Counted from the first letter of the stretch, positions 22,870-35,034 are shown. The stretch is DNA of 64,000 bases from Palaemon carinicauda (GCF_036898095.1 NC_090729.1:63081282-63145281); one strand, 5' to 3'. A program made the numbers and translations. The notes: generated from the sequence alone by a model not told the origin.

Positions 22870-25674
22870 CAGTGATTCTCAAACTGGGTGCCGTGGCACC
22901 CCGGGGCGCCATAGACAGCGCCTAGGGGTGCCGCAAAATTGTCATGAGTTTTGTCTTGGCTAAATCGTCTTAATGAACATTTGAAAAAAAAATTTTCAAA
23001 AGTCTTCATATAATTATCAGTGTAGGTAGGAAGGTACATGCTCAAACATTTCTCGCAAATAGAGGTTGATATTTCCTTTTCTATACTTGTACATTACAAC
23101 AACAACAACAACAAAAACAACAACTAATACTACTACTATTGCTAATAATAATAGTAATAGTAATAATAAATAATGATAATAATATAACAACAATAACAAG
23201 AACAACAAAAATAGTAATAATAAAGTGTAACAGTCGACTCCGTTCATATTCACATTTTCTTTGTTTATACTCGTTGCCCGTCCGATACGTGTTCGGTTCT
23301 CGTCTGCTTTGTATAACCCCAGTTTTCCACTCCCGAGTCAGTGAGGCATAATACCTCAAGGCATAAGTTCTTTGCTGTTTCTGGGGTTATGTTACAGTTG
23401 TTTCGAACAGTATCATGATTCTAACATACCATACGATGGATAAGTTTGTCATTAAGAAGAGAAGACACGAAGTTAGTGGTGAGGGTGAAGAAAGGGACGA
23501 AAGTGGGTTTGTGAGCAAAAAGGATTTGGCCATTCCAACAACAAGTACATCAACTTCAAAAAAAGGCAAGAAAAATCGCTCCTACTTGGATAATTATTTA
23601 AGTTTTGGATTCTTCTGGTGTGGTGATGAAGTTACTCCCATGCCTTTATGTGTTATTTGTTGTGGTAAATTATCTAATGAAGCAATGGTACACAGTAAAT
23701 TAAAGAGGCATTTAACTCTGAAACATAATCATCTTGCTAACAAGCCTCGGTCCTACTTTGAAGGACTTTTAAGGGAGCAAAAACAACAGAGTGCGATGCT
23801 TTCTAAGAAAGTCAAAGTTGCTGATAAAGCAGAAGAGGCCAGTTACTTAGTTGCAGAGTTAGTTGTTAAAAGCATAAAACCTCATGCAATAGCAGAGACT
23901 CTGATTCTACTTGCATATAGTGCGATAGTAGAAGCAATGTTTGGAAGTGAAGCAGAAAAAGAAGTGAGGAAAATTCCCGTTTCGGATAGTACCATTAGCA
24001 GACGGATTCATGATATGTCAGCAGACATAGAGGAAACTGTATGTACATCTGTGAAGGAAAGTGAAATGTTTGCACTTCAGGTAGAGGAATCCACAGTCAT
24101 TGGAGGTATGGCTCAATTACTGGTATTCGTTCGGTATATTCATGATGTTAAAATACTGAATCAATTCCTTTGTTGTAAAGAACTTAAGGAAACTACAACA
24201 GGCAATGATATTTTCTCTACATTAAGCGAGTACTTAAAATCAGTTGGTTTGACCTGGCAATCGTGTGTTGGGATTTGTACAGATGGGGCACCTGCCATGA
24301 TTGGCTCAATTAAAGGATTTGTGTCATTAGTGAAGAGAGAAAACGGCAGTGTGATAACAACACATTGCTTTCTTCATCGTGAAGCGCTGGTTGCAAAGAC
24401 AATTAGCAATGATTTAAAATCTGTACTGGAAAAAGTTGTAAAAATGGTGAACTTTATAAAAAGTCAACTGATGAAGTCTCGTCTGTTTACTAAGCTGCGC
24501 GAAGAGCTTGAGGCAAAACATTTGAACCTTCTTCTACAGAAGGAAGCACGTTGGCTGTCCAGAGGGAAAGTATTGTCACGAGTATGCAAACTGAAGGAAG
24601 AGATGCTTAATTTTTTCACTCTTCAACAACAAGAGGAATTCTGTGATTTACTGGCAGATGACACTTGGTGTGCAAAATTGTCTTACTTAGCTGACATCTT
24701 TTAACTTTTAAACAAGGTAAATGCCAGCATGCAAGGAAAATCAGAAAATGTTTTATCTTTCACTGCTAAAATTAAAGTGCTGAAAGAAAAACTGCAACTG
24801 TGGGGTGGCAAAGTAAAAGAAGGCAATTTGGACATGTTCTCACATGTTGCAGTAGCAGCAAACCGTGGTGAGATAATACCCATTATTTCTGAGCATCTTG
24901 CAGTACTGGAAAAACAACTGCAGCACTATTTCCCTGATATATACACTGAAAACTATGACTGGATAAGAAACACATTTGTTGCATCTAAATCTACCCAATC
25001 TCAGCTTACCCTCATGGAAGAAGAGCAGTTAGTGGAATTGCGTCATGATCGTGATCTAAAGTTATTGCACATGCAGCTGCCTTTTGACGAATTCTGGGTT
25101 CAGATCAAGACTAAGTATCCTCATGTTGCCAAAAAAGCTCTGGTAATGTCAATCCAGTTCTCTACTTCTTACCAAAGTGAGTTGGGGTTTTCTGCTCTAG
25201 CAAACATTAAAACTAACAAAAGGGAAAGGCTGAAAACTCTTGAGGAAGAAATGAGAGTATGTTTGTCCACCATTCAACCCAATGTGAAACGGATCTGTCA
25301 TTCACATCAAGCACACACATCTCATTAAAATAGGTGTTTTTTTCTTCTTTGCTTAAGGGTGATTACCATTTTCTTTTTATTTAGTCTGCATTCATAACTC
25401 TTTACTTCAAATCTTCTAATATGCTCTTTGTATTTCTCTATTATACAGTGGTGCTGGATTTGGTTTGATTATGGATGATAATAAAAATAATAATAATGTC
25501 TAGTGTTTTATATAGCGACGTTTCTCCTTAATGGATTCAAAGCTGCTAGTACAGTAATTATATTCATCAAATAAGTTAATTCATGAGATATGGTGGGGTG
25601 GTGAAGAAGGGGTGCCACAGTAATGGTTACATCAGTTTAGGGTGCCATCAACTGAAAAAGATTGAGAACCACTG
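22870..25674 (+). mobile_element. hAT element (Charlie/ZBED5-like), near complete
   Basis: 2,805 bp. Terminal inverted repeats are CAGTGATTCTCAAACT (left) and CAGTGGTTCTCAATCT (right, reverse complement), the classic hAT-Charlie terminus. GGTGCC motifs recur just inside both ends. Candidate 8-bp target duplications are CTCTAGAG (22,862-22,869) and GTCTAAAC (25,675-25,682), matching at 5 of 8 including the central TCTA typical of this group. The transposase lies inside in the same orientation. Confidence 0.85.
23415..25328 (+). pseudogene. hAT transposase (ZBED5-like), one internal stop
   Basis: A single frame of about 637 codons broken only by TAA at 24,702-24,704. The likely start is the second Met (23,436, MDKFVIKK); the first Met at 23,415 adds seven residues. 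Domains, numbered from 23,415: Ser/Thr/Lys-rich N-terminus; BED-type zinc finger with C79-x2-C82-x16-H99-x4-H104; the RNase H-like core; and the C-terminal hAT dimerisation region (FDEFWVQIKTKYPHVAKKAL, then SELGFSALANIKTNKRERL). At the first acidic site the copy has QVEESTVIGG where relatives have a D in QVDESTDIGG, so a catalytic Asp appears changed to Glu. CTDGAPAMIG keeps the second Asp. The protein cuts and pastes its own element in the nucleus. This copy looks recently inactivated. Confidence 0.88.
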
Positions 25675-25682
25675 GTCTAAAC

Positions 25683-26214
25683 CCTACAGTAGACTTATAT
25701 CTAGGTTCCAGTCACAAGAAACCATCTCTAAATATCCTCATGTCAACGTGATTTATTAGCTGCATCATATGTAGCAATTCTCCTAGATATTTTGGACATC
25801 CAGTTCTGATCATTTGATTGGTTATTGAACATATTTTAAACTCCAGGGAAATATATGATATACCAATTTCTACTGAAAATGGAATTTTCTATAATGAATG
25901 GACGAGTGCAGGCTAGTTTTGTATTTTTCTCTTCATATTTCATAGGGGCTGGGGCATAATAATTTACGTATTGGTCTATTAAAATGTGAAGTATATTTTT
26001 TACTCTAACTCCATTGTTTATATCTTAGACACTAAAGGGGAAATATTGCATATGTGCGTTTTCCAATGGTTTGGAGAGCTTCCTGTGCATATGCAATGAC
26101 GTATTTTTCAGGTGCTTTCTTTAAACTAATTAACAGCTTACAAGTACTTCTTCCTCAGTTCCCGGATGTTTTTCTACAACAGATATTTTTTCATCACCTT
26201 CCCCTTCTCGAAGA
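25683..26214. other. No gene recognised
   Basis: AT-rich, no coding or repeat signal recognised. Confidence 0.35.
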
Positions 26215-26332
26215 AGGAACTTAAGTGAAAAAAATCAATGTATTTCAAAATCTAGTTTAATTTCATTTATGTCAGCAATTCAATATGGTGGAAATGCTCT
26301 GCGTTTAGTGTAAAGCCATTGTTGGTCGTGCA

Positions 26333-26390
<58 letters not shown>

Positions 26391-27155
26391 ACAGCGAAAT
26401 AATGCCTCAAAGGTCTGATTCGGTAATTTTTAGGGAAGGCCAGCATAATTTCTCCTGCAAATCTTTTGTACAAAAAGAGATGGTGTCAATCATAAGGAAA
26501 GGAATTATTTGTGATTTACTTTTTCATATTATAAGGATTTATTTGATTCACTTTATCATATTGTACGGATTTATTTGTGATTTATTATATTGTGATTTAC
26601 TTCTAGTTTGTGACTTGGGAAGCAGGGGTCCGACTAGCTGTTGTGACCTGGGAAGGTTTGTGACCTAGGGAGGGGGTGGGCGTTTCCGGAGGGTTTGCCC
26701 TTGGCTTGGGGTTCTAACATGGTAAGGGTGGTCCTGGGGCTGGACCCCGGCTAGGCGCTTTGACCTGGGAATCACTAGGTTAACATAAGTGGGTTTTTTA
26801 GGTTCTGTACCCTTTTACAAATCTCAAAAGTGTTAAATAATCATGTTTTGGCCTGTTTTCACCCACGTACATGAGCCATATACTTTTTCAAACTAGTTAT
26901 CTTGTGCTTATTTTGCATTTCTGACTATTATTATTGCTGTAAATCACTCGTTTATCACATTTCCCCACCCAAGAAACTCTGGTTACCCTCTGGGGTCCCC
27001 CATAATTGTCTTTATATAAAGGGGACCAAAAACTCATAAACGTGTGGTTTGCCTCAATAGTGATGGTCATGCATGCATAAAACACAAGATAGTGCATAGG
27101 AAAAATACATGGTTCATGTATTTGGCTAGAAATTAATATATCATATATTTACTAA
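26215..27155. repeat. Dispersed repeat copy B (uninterrupted)
   Basis: Homologue of 10,130-10,433 joined to 12,592-13,160 without the 2.16-kb Tigger-like insert, so it shows the pre-insertion arrangement. It contains an A-run of about 50 bp (26,339-26,388) where copy A has only AAGAAAATAA. It also has a small local expansion of a GGATTTATTTGTGATTTA motif around 26,500-26,600. Non-coding. Confidence 0.8.
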
Positions 27156-28970
27156 ACTCAATTCTTGCTGTAATAGGCAGCCTTAACCCAACGTAAGATG
27201 CAAAACAAGAAAGCTCTAGTGGGGTTTTTAAAATAAAGCCTGGGTTATGAAATTCCTATGCTATTGACCCAAGTAAAGATTTGGCACATTTTTGCCACAC
27301 CGTGATGCTACATCTACATGTTTCTCATTTACTTTCCAGATTCACTTGGTGAAGCGAAGACTGCTCCACTGATCTACAAAGGCTCTATGATTTTATCTCT
27401 TCAGGTATATTTAATTATATAATACAAAATTTAATTTTGAATATAAAAGTGAAATTGTGCTGGAAACAATTGTTTCGGATGTTTTCATAACTTAACGTGA
27501 GGTGGAGAGAAGGAAAGCAGTTGAGGGTTTTCAAGAATAATGAGCCAGTGTTGCTTAATCCTTGATATTGAGTGAATTTTGAAAATGATATAAATGAGAA
27601 ATTACTCATTATTTATTTTCAAATTGGATTGTTTTGAAGACTATTAACTTAGAATTTTAGTTTTTTGATAAAAACTTACTAGGAGAAACTACGTTGCCCT
27701 GCTTTGTAAAGGGCCTATTTAAAAGAGCACATATACTACAAAGTTACCCATTATCTGTCTCAGCTCCGCTCCCACGCTGTGAGGACAACTCATTGCGCTC
27801 AAGAACCTGTGTACTCGCCACAGGGGCACCAAGGTCGCCTGCCAGCTTTTTAGCCGAGATATTCGGCTGTGCTGAAATTTTTGGCTGTGACACTGAACAG
27901 TAATTGGCTGTAATTTTCGGCTTTTACATTGGATTCTCTAATACGGCCAGGATCTCCCTTTATCAAGAGAATAAGGAGAAAATATTAAAGTGGTAACGTG
28001 TTTGCCCAGTGTTCGCATGGCGGCAGATCGATCCCGGTCAGTTACTGTGATTTCAAGCTGTTTACTGAGGAGGCCACTGCTGTCATTGGGCACCACAGTG
28101 GGGGTTTTGGCTCTTCCGGCTGATGTTCTGGTGAGCATCTATTCTGATGGAACTGAAACCACATACCTTTTAACCTTTATTAGCACTATTTAATTATGGA
28201 AATAAATCCTTATTATATATTTTCAGCTACTTCTCGCCTTGCGCATCTTTAAATTCCGATGTTGTTTAGTCATTCCCATAGATTGTTTCCACTCATATTA
28301 TGGTACCTCTGTAGGACTATCAATTTCGTTAATACTATGCCATTCACACACTCAATGTTCATCCTTTTTTATGTCTGTTTTAATACATTTTACTTGAGAG
28401 AGTACTCGCTAGTGTTAGAGATATCTTGCTTGAGGATACACTAGGTTACTCTATTCTATATTATTGTTCCTCTTCCTCATGTTATTTTCAAGTTTTTCTA
28501 GTTTATATATGAAAGATTTATTTCAAGGTTATCATTGTTCTTAAACTTCTCTCGTAGTTTTACCTTATTTCCTTTCCTCACTGGAGTCCTTTGTCTTATA
28601 GCCTCCTGCTTTTCCAGCGAGGGTTGTGGCATAGCAATTAATAATGATAAGAGGTTCTGAGCAATTAGGCCAGACAAATAGGGATGTCATACATTCACTT
28701 TGTCAAGTTACATACAATTCAAACAAAATGAATTTTCAGAAAGTGGGATTAGACAGAGTTTAGGCTGCGATTCAACTTGTTGTATTGAAGTAAAGAGTTA
28801 CATAGTTTTCTTGAGCACGCTTAAGTTACTTGAAAATTCAGCAAAGCGTTTTTCTTTTCACAATAATGATAAGTGCTCTTTTACATTTCAAATATCACAA
28901 TACTATTTTTGGGCGAACAATCAGTGAGGAGACGAAAGTACAGTTACATAAAACCATATTATTGTTACTC
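27156..28970. other. No gene recognised
   Basis: Non-coding apart from the tRNA-like head at 27,985-28,055. No exon or RNA gene can be supported. Confidence 0.35.
27985..28055 (+). repeat. Possible tRNA-derived SINE head
   Basis: AAGTGGTAACGTGTTTGCCC resembles an A-box region; about 35 bp on, AGATCGATCCCGG resembles a B box (GGTTCGANTCC). Spacing fits a tRNA, but no acceptor stem is evident. Probably a decayed SINE. Confidence 0.35.
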
Positions 28971-28981
28971 ACACTTCATCT

Positions 28982-29410
28982 GTGTACTTCAAAAAACCAA
29001 GTATAATTTTACACAAAGTTCTTATGGAGCTGGTCTTGAACAACGGAGTAATACGAGCCCTTTACTTTGACAGTGGCTCCAACCCGACTGACTACAAGGC
29101 GTGGCACACCGCTAGATGTGGCAAATGGCGTCCATGGGGAGATGCCTCGTGTCCTAGGGGTATCGAGGTAGTAGTCCGTTTTGTCACTAACCGGAAGCTT
29201 ATCTGGAAGGCCTTCGTCTCCTGGCTGTTGCTCTCCCAAGCAATCTGTAAGAACAATAAGCCGACAGCAATAATCCTTTGTCTGCACATTGACACGGTGA
29301 CAGAATCTTATCGCCGGTGGAAGCTGAGACAACCTACTTTCCCAGGGGAACCAACAGGCAGAGGTCATTCACATGACCTCAAACAGGGGTTTCAAGCGGG
29401 GCCTACGTGA
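28982..29410 (+). other. Unassigned open stretch, both strands
   Basis: Frames of 142 codons (plus, 28,982-29,410) and 119 codons (minus, 29,009-29,368) overlap in a patch of higher GC than its surroundings. Neither product shows a domain I recognise. The base-composition change suggests an inserted fragment of a coding or element sequence. It could equally be chance openness on a GC-rich patch. Confidence 0.2.
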
Positions 29411-30290
29411 CAACTTCAAGTTTCTAACCTTGAACCAGAACTTTAATAAATTTTAACGAATTTCTGGCTTTTTATATTAAAAAGGTAAATTCATCCTTTA
29501 CTGCATCCTATAATGTGGAAGGATTCTAGTACAAAGTTCTGGAACAATTCTCATTAATTTAGGTTGGATTTTTTCCCACGGATGCATTGACAGGTCAAGT
29601 GCATTCTGTCGAGGAAATATTTTTTTTTTAAATCTAACGAATCTTTTCATAACCTGGAGTGATAATTCATTATAGAAATAAAGACATGTGACTTTCAAAT
29701 AAATGAATGAGAGACGCTTCCACATTTATATCTAGCAGCATTTGCTTCTGTGTCTTTGATGGTGATCACTTCTGAATTCATGTAACTTGAAAAAACCTCA
29801 TGACCTGAATAAAGTATACATTTTGTTTTTGTACGCTTTGTGAAGAATTTTCTTCACTCTTCTTCTTTCAATCGCATTTTTAACTCTCTTCTACTAATAC
29901 TATAGCTACCCCTTAAACGTCCTCTCCTACATTCAATTTTCTTTAACGAAACATAGGGAGGACTAATCTAAACTTAAACTTGTTGACAGTGGTGCACGTT
30001 ATGCTCGTGACGTCACCGCGTAGATATGCACAATAGAGGGCCTTAGTCGTAACCCCGGCGTATGTTGTTTCTTTCCTTAAACTATGTGGGTCAAGATTAA
30101 ATTCCTAAACTGAATTTTTATATAAATTTCAATAATGCTAAATTAATGAATCTTATATTTCTCAATACCAATTAAGGTTTGTTAATTTTAAGATGTATGT
30201 CCATCGCACCAGTCCATTTCTAATTAATCATTTTATATATTAATTTTTAGCAAGCCAGAATAGGTAGGATTGTTGTATATATAAACTTCC
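29411..30290. other. No gene recognised
   Basis: AT-rich, non-coding. Confidence 0.3.
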
Positions 30291-30482
30291 TTAGAGCAGT
30301 AAGATTTCTCCAAAGTATTTAGTACAGAATCCTGCCTCCTCTGCACTCCTTGCAACAATATATTGCCCTGTCCTGAAGTCCCGATATGGCACCCCCAATG
30401 GATCCGTGCGCAACAAGCTCCTCACCTGTCTGGAAAGGTGAAGCCAGGTGATCTCTTCGACCTTAGCGTCGGGCGCATTCAA
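30291..30482 (-). other. Unassigned 63-codon frame
   Basis: The minus-strand frame begins NAPDAKVEEITWLHLSRQVR and ends FCTKYFGEILLL. Composition looks protein-like, but I recognise no domain and there is no clear splice context. Could be a terminal exon or an element fragment. Confidence 0.2.
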
Positions 30483-30624
30483 CTAGAAGCCGCCCTGGAC
30501 GACTGACCTGCTTGGTTAGTGATCCCGTGCACCTTTGGCTCACCCCCCCCCCCCCTCTCTCTCTCCCAAAACTCGACTCACAAAAGATTGCTGCCGGTCG
30601 GAGAGATTGAGAAGAAGAGGACCC

Positions 30625-31392
30625 TGGTATTGATAACCGCGGGCCATCCGGGTAACTGAGCAGTCACGTGACTTCCCGCACGTGGCGCAGTGAAAACAAA
30701 CCACACTTTAACGTGGTGCTGCATGAACGATCGTCTGTTAAAGCTAAATTATTCGCCATTATGCCATCATCATGTGTTATTTTCAACTACAAGAATCACA
30801 ATATGATGCAAGGAAAGATGTTGCATTTTTACAAGTTCCCCAGTCGTAGCAGAAGCCCGGATAGGAGGGATAAGTGGCTTGCAGCATACCAGCAAATGAA
30901 CCAAAATGGACACAAATGGTCCCCACCAAAGAGTCGGGTTATTTGTAGTGAACACTTTATCTCAGGTATTTATGAAATTTAACATATTTTAATAAAATTT
31001 AACATTCTTTTGGTTGGTGTTCCAACAGTATGTCTATTGGTGTTCATTATGAATTTATATTAAATTGCCAAAATACAGGTAAACCCAACAAGACTGCGAA
31101 AGAACACCCAGACTACATTCCATGCATACTGCCTTTCAAGAAAGACAGCTATGCCAAAGCCAAACGACAACTTGAGAGGTATGAGCGAAATGACAAGAGA
31201 AGGCGATTGATTTATGAGGCCAGCAGTAATACTCACCTGAAGCATTTAACTTTATATTGTAACGTGTTTTAGCAGCTCCATCCAAAGAATTAACGTAATC
31301 GTAAGCCATTGCTCTGGTTTGTTTTCACTTCGCTTGATTCCCGCGCTAGCGGTTACGTCATCGATGACGTCAGCCCGCGGTTATGAATACCA
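30625..31392 (+). mobile_element. Miniature THAP-bearing element (P-superfamily-like)
   Basis: 768 bp between inverted repeats of about 81 bp. Left: TGGTATTGATAACCGCGGGC ... AGTGAAAACAAACCA (30,625-30,705). Right: the inverted counterpart TGGTATTCATAACCGCGGGC ... AGTGAAAACAAACCA (31,312-31,392). Between them is only a two-exon THAP-domain reading frame. No 8-bp target duplication was found (flanks GAGGACCC and TAGTTGTA), so the superfamily call rests on the THAP domain. Confidence 0.7.
30761..31272 (+). CDS. THAP zinc-finger protein, two exons
   Basis: Exon 1 is 30,761-30,965, intron 30,966-31,078 (113 bp, CAG/GTATTT ... AATACAG/GT), exon 2 31,079-31,272. The start MPSSC is the canonical THAP N-terminus. 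Joining gives CSEHFISG-KPNKTAKEHPDY through a phase-1 Gly codon, which restores the THAP continuation (HPDYIPCILPF). Landmarks: FYKFPSR, the DKW tryptophan, and the C-x2-H pair in VICSEHF. The second zinc ligand is replaced: CVIFNY has Tyr where THAP has Cys, so zinc binding may be lost. About 30 basic, Lys/Arg-rich residues follow. THAP domains bind DNA; P-element and THAP9 transposases carry them at the N-terminus. No catalytic domain is present. Confidence 0.72.
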
Positions 31393-32360
31393 TAGTTGTA
31401 GCCAACGAGGATTCTTGGGGTGAGCCAGGCAAGAGTGCAACATGCCAATTAGTGCGACAACCAGGTCAACAGCTATCACGGGCATAGGACTAATCTTAAA
31501 GGAGTGCAGGTACTACATCAATGGCCATTTAGTTTTCCCCCATTTTTTCTTAGCTTAGACTAATTTTAACTTTATAGGGAACCTGGCTTTTACACTATTC
31601 GGACTGTGTGCGGTGGGATTGTGTGTAAATATTTTTCCATTATTATTTCTTGCTTGGAGACTAACACAGTCTCTGGGTCACATGGGCCACGTGTCGACCC
31701 CATTTCGATTTGTTATTATTGCAGACCACGTGTCTAACTAACTAATTTTCATCATTTTGAATTGCATTTTTATGATTCTATTCTGTCTTTGTTAAGATGT
31801 CCGTTTCTTTGATGTAAATTTGTGAAAAAATCAATATTAGGTTAATTAAACCTTTTTAGTATTTTTTGCTCCCTCATTCATTTAATGTTTAAACTGGGAA
31901 TATTTAAAGAGTAAAACCTAAGTAAGTCTATAGGTGGTAACAGCGAGGAACTTTGCATTAATATATTTGCTTCGAAGATAAAGATCCTTATCTTTATACT
32001 TTTAAACTACTTTACATCACTGCTCCCATTTTGGATTTTGTCTAATTACATGAACGTAAGATACCTGTCCAGCATCTCATTGGGGTAGCTGGGACGGAGC
32101 TGGAACAGAGCCTGAGAATGAGATGACTATAGATCTGACAAAGCTAGAGTAGGCCATAATTCATTGCTAATTCTCCGTGTGGAGTTCTCCGGCCTCTGGA
32201 CAGTAAAATTTCCCCCTTTGGTATTTAAAGAGTGATGGTTAGTGAATTGTGACAGTAAAGTATTAGCAAGGTGTCTGTCCCCCGAGAGTAAGTGCTCATA
32301 TCCTCCCCTGTTGAACTTTATGTAACTGTTATAAGGAGACTTTCCCGGTGTAGCAGGAAT
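31393..32360. other. No gene recognised
   Basis: Non-coding; an ACGTCA/TGACGT-rich stretch belongs to the right THAP-element terminus. Nothing else supported. Confidence 0.3.
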
Positions 32361-34105
32361 TTTTTCCCCCCTGACTGAAATTCCCCCCGGGAAAATTAGC
32401 CTAGGCTAGATTTCCCCCCCTCCCTCCCCCCCCCCCCGGGAGAAGCAGCCCGGGCTGTTATTCCCCCCGGGGGAATTTCAGCCCTAGGATATTTTTCCCC
32501 CCCTAGGCCATTTCTCCCCCTCCCTCCCTTACAGAGAAACTAATTTGATGAATTAAATAAATATTTTTCGTTTATGCATTAGATATCCATCTTCAACACA
32601 AAAGGGTTTGCACTTTTTTCTAATATCACGCTTTTCTTCTTTGTTTAGTCCATCAGGATACTTTCCACTATCCAGATATTGATAATATGTGTGGTAAGTG
32701 AGCTCCTCCATATTCTGAGCACGTGTTTCCACTGCCACTACTCGGACAATTGAGTGTGAAGCATGTTGGCGCTAAAACTAGAAGGAAAACAGACAAAAAG
32801 AGAGAATGTCGACAGCCCTAGTGATAATAGTTTTGTTGTGATGATAAAAGCCACAGCCATAGCCATAGATTTATAACAACAGTGGGGTTGGGGGAATACA
32901 GTTTTGGAGAAAATGGTTTTGCCTGTATAATATATTAGAACTCCATACACAAGTTTTGGCAACTCTTTTCTGCCAAGGCTAATGTTCAAATTTCCATTGA
33001 AAGATATTGATTTCCTAAACAATATTTCGCATCTTTGGCAGATTTGGAAAACATCATCTGAGGGATGAATCAAGTTTCCTTTATCTTTCAACTGAATTAG
33101 CCATGGCATTGCATTGTTGTGATGGGCAGTTAAGCAATCAAAACAGGCTTCACAACGCAAGGATTTCTTCAGTTTATACACAAGAAATCCTGCCATGTAC
33201 GCCACAATATCGCTAGAATAAAGTGATGAGGTGTAGGAATGTAAGTGTAATCTTCGTTATGACTGCTTTCATCTAAACTCATATTCTATATTTTTCTGTT
33301 CTTAGCAGAAGATTTATTTATGTCAACCGCATTATGTGAATGTCTAATATTGCTTGAATAATTCTAGAGGTATGTAATTACCGCGAAGAACATCCTGTAC
33401 ATCATTATGAACCAGAATTTTCTTATCAGCAGCCGAAAACTGCATTGCAGTATGATTATTATCACAACCCCATACTTCTTATTTTACCAAAAAGAAAAAA
33501 GCTCAATATGATCTTGGCTCATTTTATATGACAGTAAAAATTTCATTTTTAGACTAGAACGTTCAATTAGATTATTCCATCACATAGCTTTAAATGCCTA
33601 AGATAAGCTTCAGCCTTCATCATTAATTCTTTAAACAAACAGGCATTTTGTTGTTGCAATTGGAGATCTAAAGTTACGTCTGCACAAATTTCTTGAATTG
33701 AGGATATATAGGCCTAAACTAAGGAATTTGATTGTTCCCTCACATCCTTCGAAATCAATAAGTTTGTTTTCGAAGCAATATTGCAAGGGGTTTGATACGG
33801 ATTCACTAAGAAACTGAGAAGCACGCTTAAAATTCATTGTTCATTTTGTCCACGCAATATGTTGTGACCTCAATTTATTGCCTAAATGTAACCATTCAAT
33901 CTCTTGCAATTTGTGAAGCTTCTCTATGAAATCCCATTGAATTTGATTTCAATGGCAAACGAAAAAAAATAATGATTACCTCCACCAAACAAAGGGGGGA
34001 ATCTTGGCCCAGAGGGGGGAATATTATCCTGGGACAAAGTTCCCCCGGGGGGACATATATCCTGGGCCATATTTCCCCCGGGGGGAATTTCGGACGGGGG
34101 GAAAA
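32361..34105 (-). mobile_element. P-superfamily element with C/G-block termini, internally deleted
   Basis: About 1.75 kb. Left flank 32,361-32,525 and right flank 33,990-34,105 are inverted relatives built of repeated TTCCCCCCGGGGGAA-type palindromes spaced by CCTAGG/CCTGGG words. The outermost parts are TTTTTCCCCCCTGACTGAAA on the left and, reversed, TTTTCCCCCCGTCCGAAATT on the right. A THAP9/P-type transposase relic lies inside on the minus strand. Coding sequence begins directly against the right terminal zone, lacking the THAP and N-terminal catalytic parts, as in a deletion derivative. Confidence 0.7.
32580..33935 (-). pseudogene. P-element/THAP9-type transposase, C-terminal relic
   Basis: Minus-strand blocks appear in THAP9 order: EIEWLHLGNKLRSQHIAWTK (about 33,905), MNFKRASQFLSESV (33,837), FEGCEGTIKFL, YILNSRN, then after a gap AYMAGFLVYKLKKSL with CEAC.DCL (33,205) and LIHPSDDVFQICQRCEILFRK. 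P-type transposases have an RNase H-like DDE fold split by a GTP-binding insertion, and end with this YIAG...PS..V..IC region. There are stops between blocks, and the last segment (32,553-32,738) is out of frame. The N-terminal half, including the THAP finger, is missing, so it cannot be active. Confidence 0.72.
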
Positions 34106-34232
34106 CCAGATCGTTACACCGGACTAAGTTCCCACTCAGAACACACATTAAAAAATTCTCCACACGCTTGATGGTGTATTTGATCACCCTATATTAGAAA
34201 TTCATTATCAATATTAGTAACAGAATATGGTA

Positions 34233-34233
<1 letters not shown>

Positions 34234-34314
<81 letters not shown>
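34234..34314. repeat. (AT)n microsatellite
   Basis: About 80 bp of pure AT dinucleotide. Confidence 0.97.
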
Positions 34315-34316
<2 letters not shown>

Positions 34317-34589
34317 CCTATGAAATGTAAGTACATAGTATGAATTGGATTTGTCGGTGCTGAGAAAATTGTCTGTGGCTTTATGTTTGAGAATTGTTGA
34401 AATTACTTATATCTATTCTGTCTTTTCGGTCAATCACAGAGAAAATTTCCATTCCGTTTTTAGTAATTTTGAGCAAGCTGCTGAACAAACAAGGTAGGCT
34501 ACAAGGATTGACAAAAACATCTAATATTTAAATATTAGTGGAGGCCTGATGGAGTTTAGATTTTAGTCTCTGTATGACTTGCACTAAAC

Positions 34590-35020
34590 TAAACATTGTA
34601 ACCAATGATTTCGGTTCACATAATATTGGTTTATAATATACAAACGACTTTTGTATATAACCACAACATTCTTTATTAGGAGATGTTTCCTGAGAAACAC
34701 TCACTTTTTTTTTAAGATATGAGATATTAAATGAATGATTACTGAGTTATTTTTAGCAATTAATGAATAACGTGAAATTTCTATGAAAATATCCATATAA
34801 TTGGTGAAAATTAGCCTAAGTAAAATTATATCTCTGAGTAAGTCATCAGTTCGTAGCATGGCATCTGCAACTTCCTGATGATGTATACCAAACGTCGCCA
34901 AAATATTCGATATATCTTTAAACGGTAAAGAGTTTATAACTCTTCCCGATAATTACTCATTCTGTGTGTAGTTAACCCTTTGGTTCTTGCTATATGTCTA
35001 TTGTCAAACTGTAGCGTTGG
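34590..35020. repeat. Diverged dispersed repeat, copy 2
   Basis: Counterpart of 2,730-3,390 with the same order of matching blocks and an AT microsatellite upstream in both. Non-coding. Confidence 0.45.
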
Positions 35021-35034
35021 TTAAATTGTGGACC

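Noticed and set aside
23081..23253. Leu/Val-rich frames around 23,100
   Set aside because: Result of an AAC/AAT trinucleotide-rich tract in the 5' non-coding part of the hAT element.
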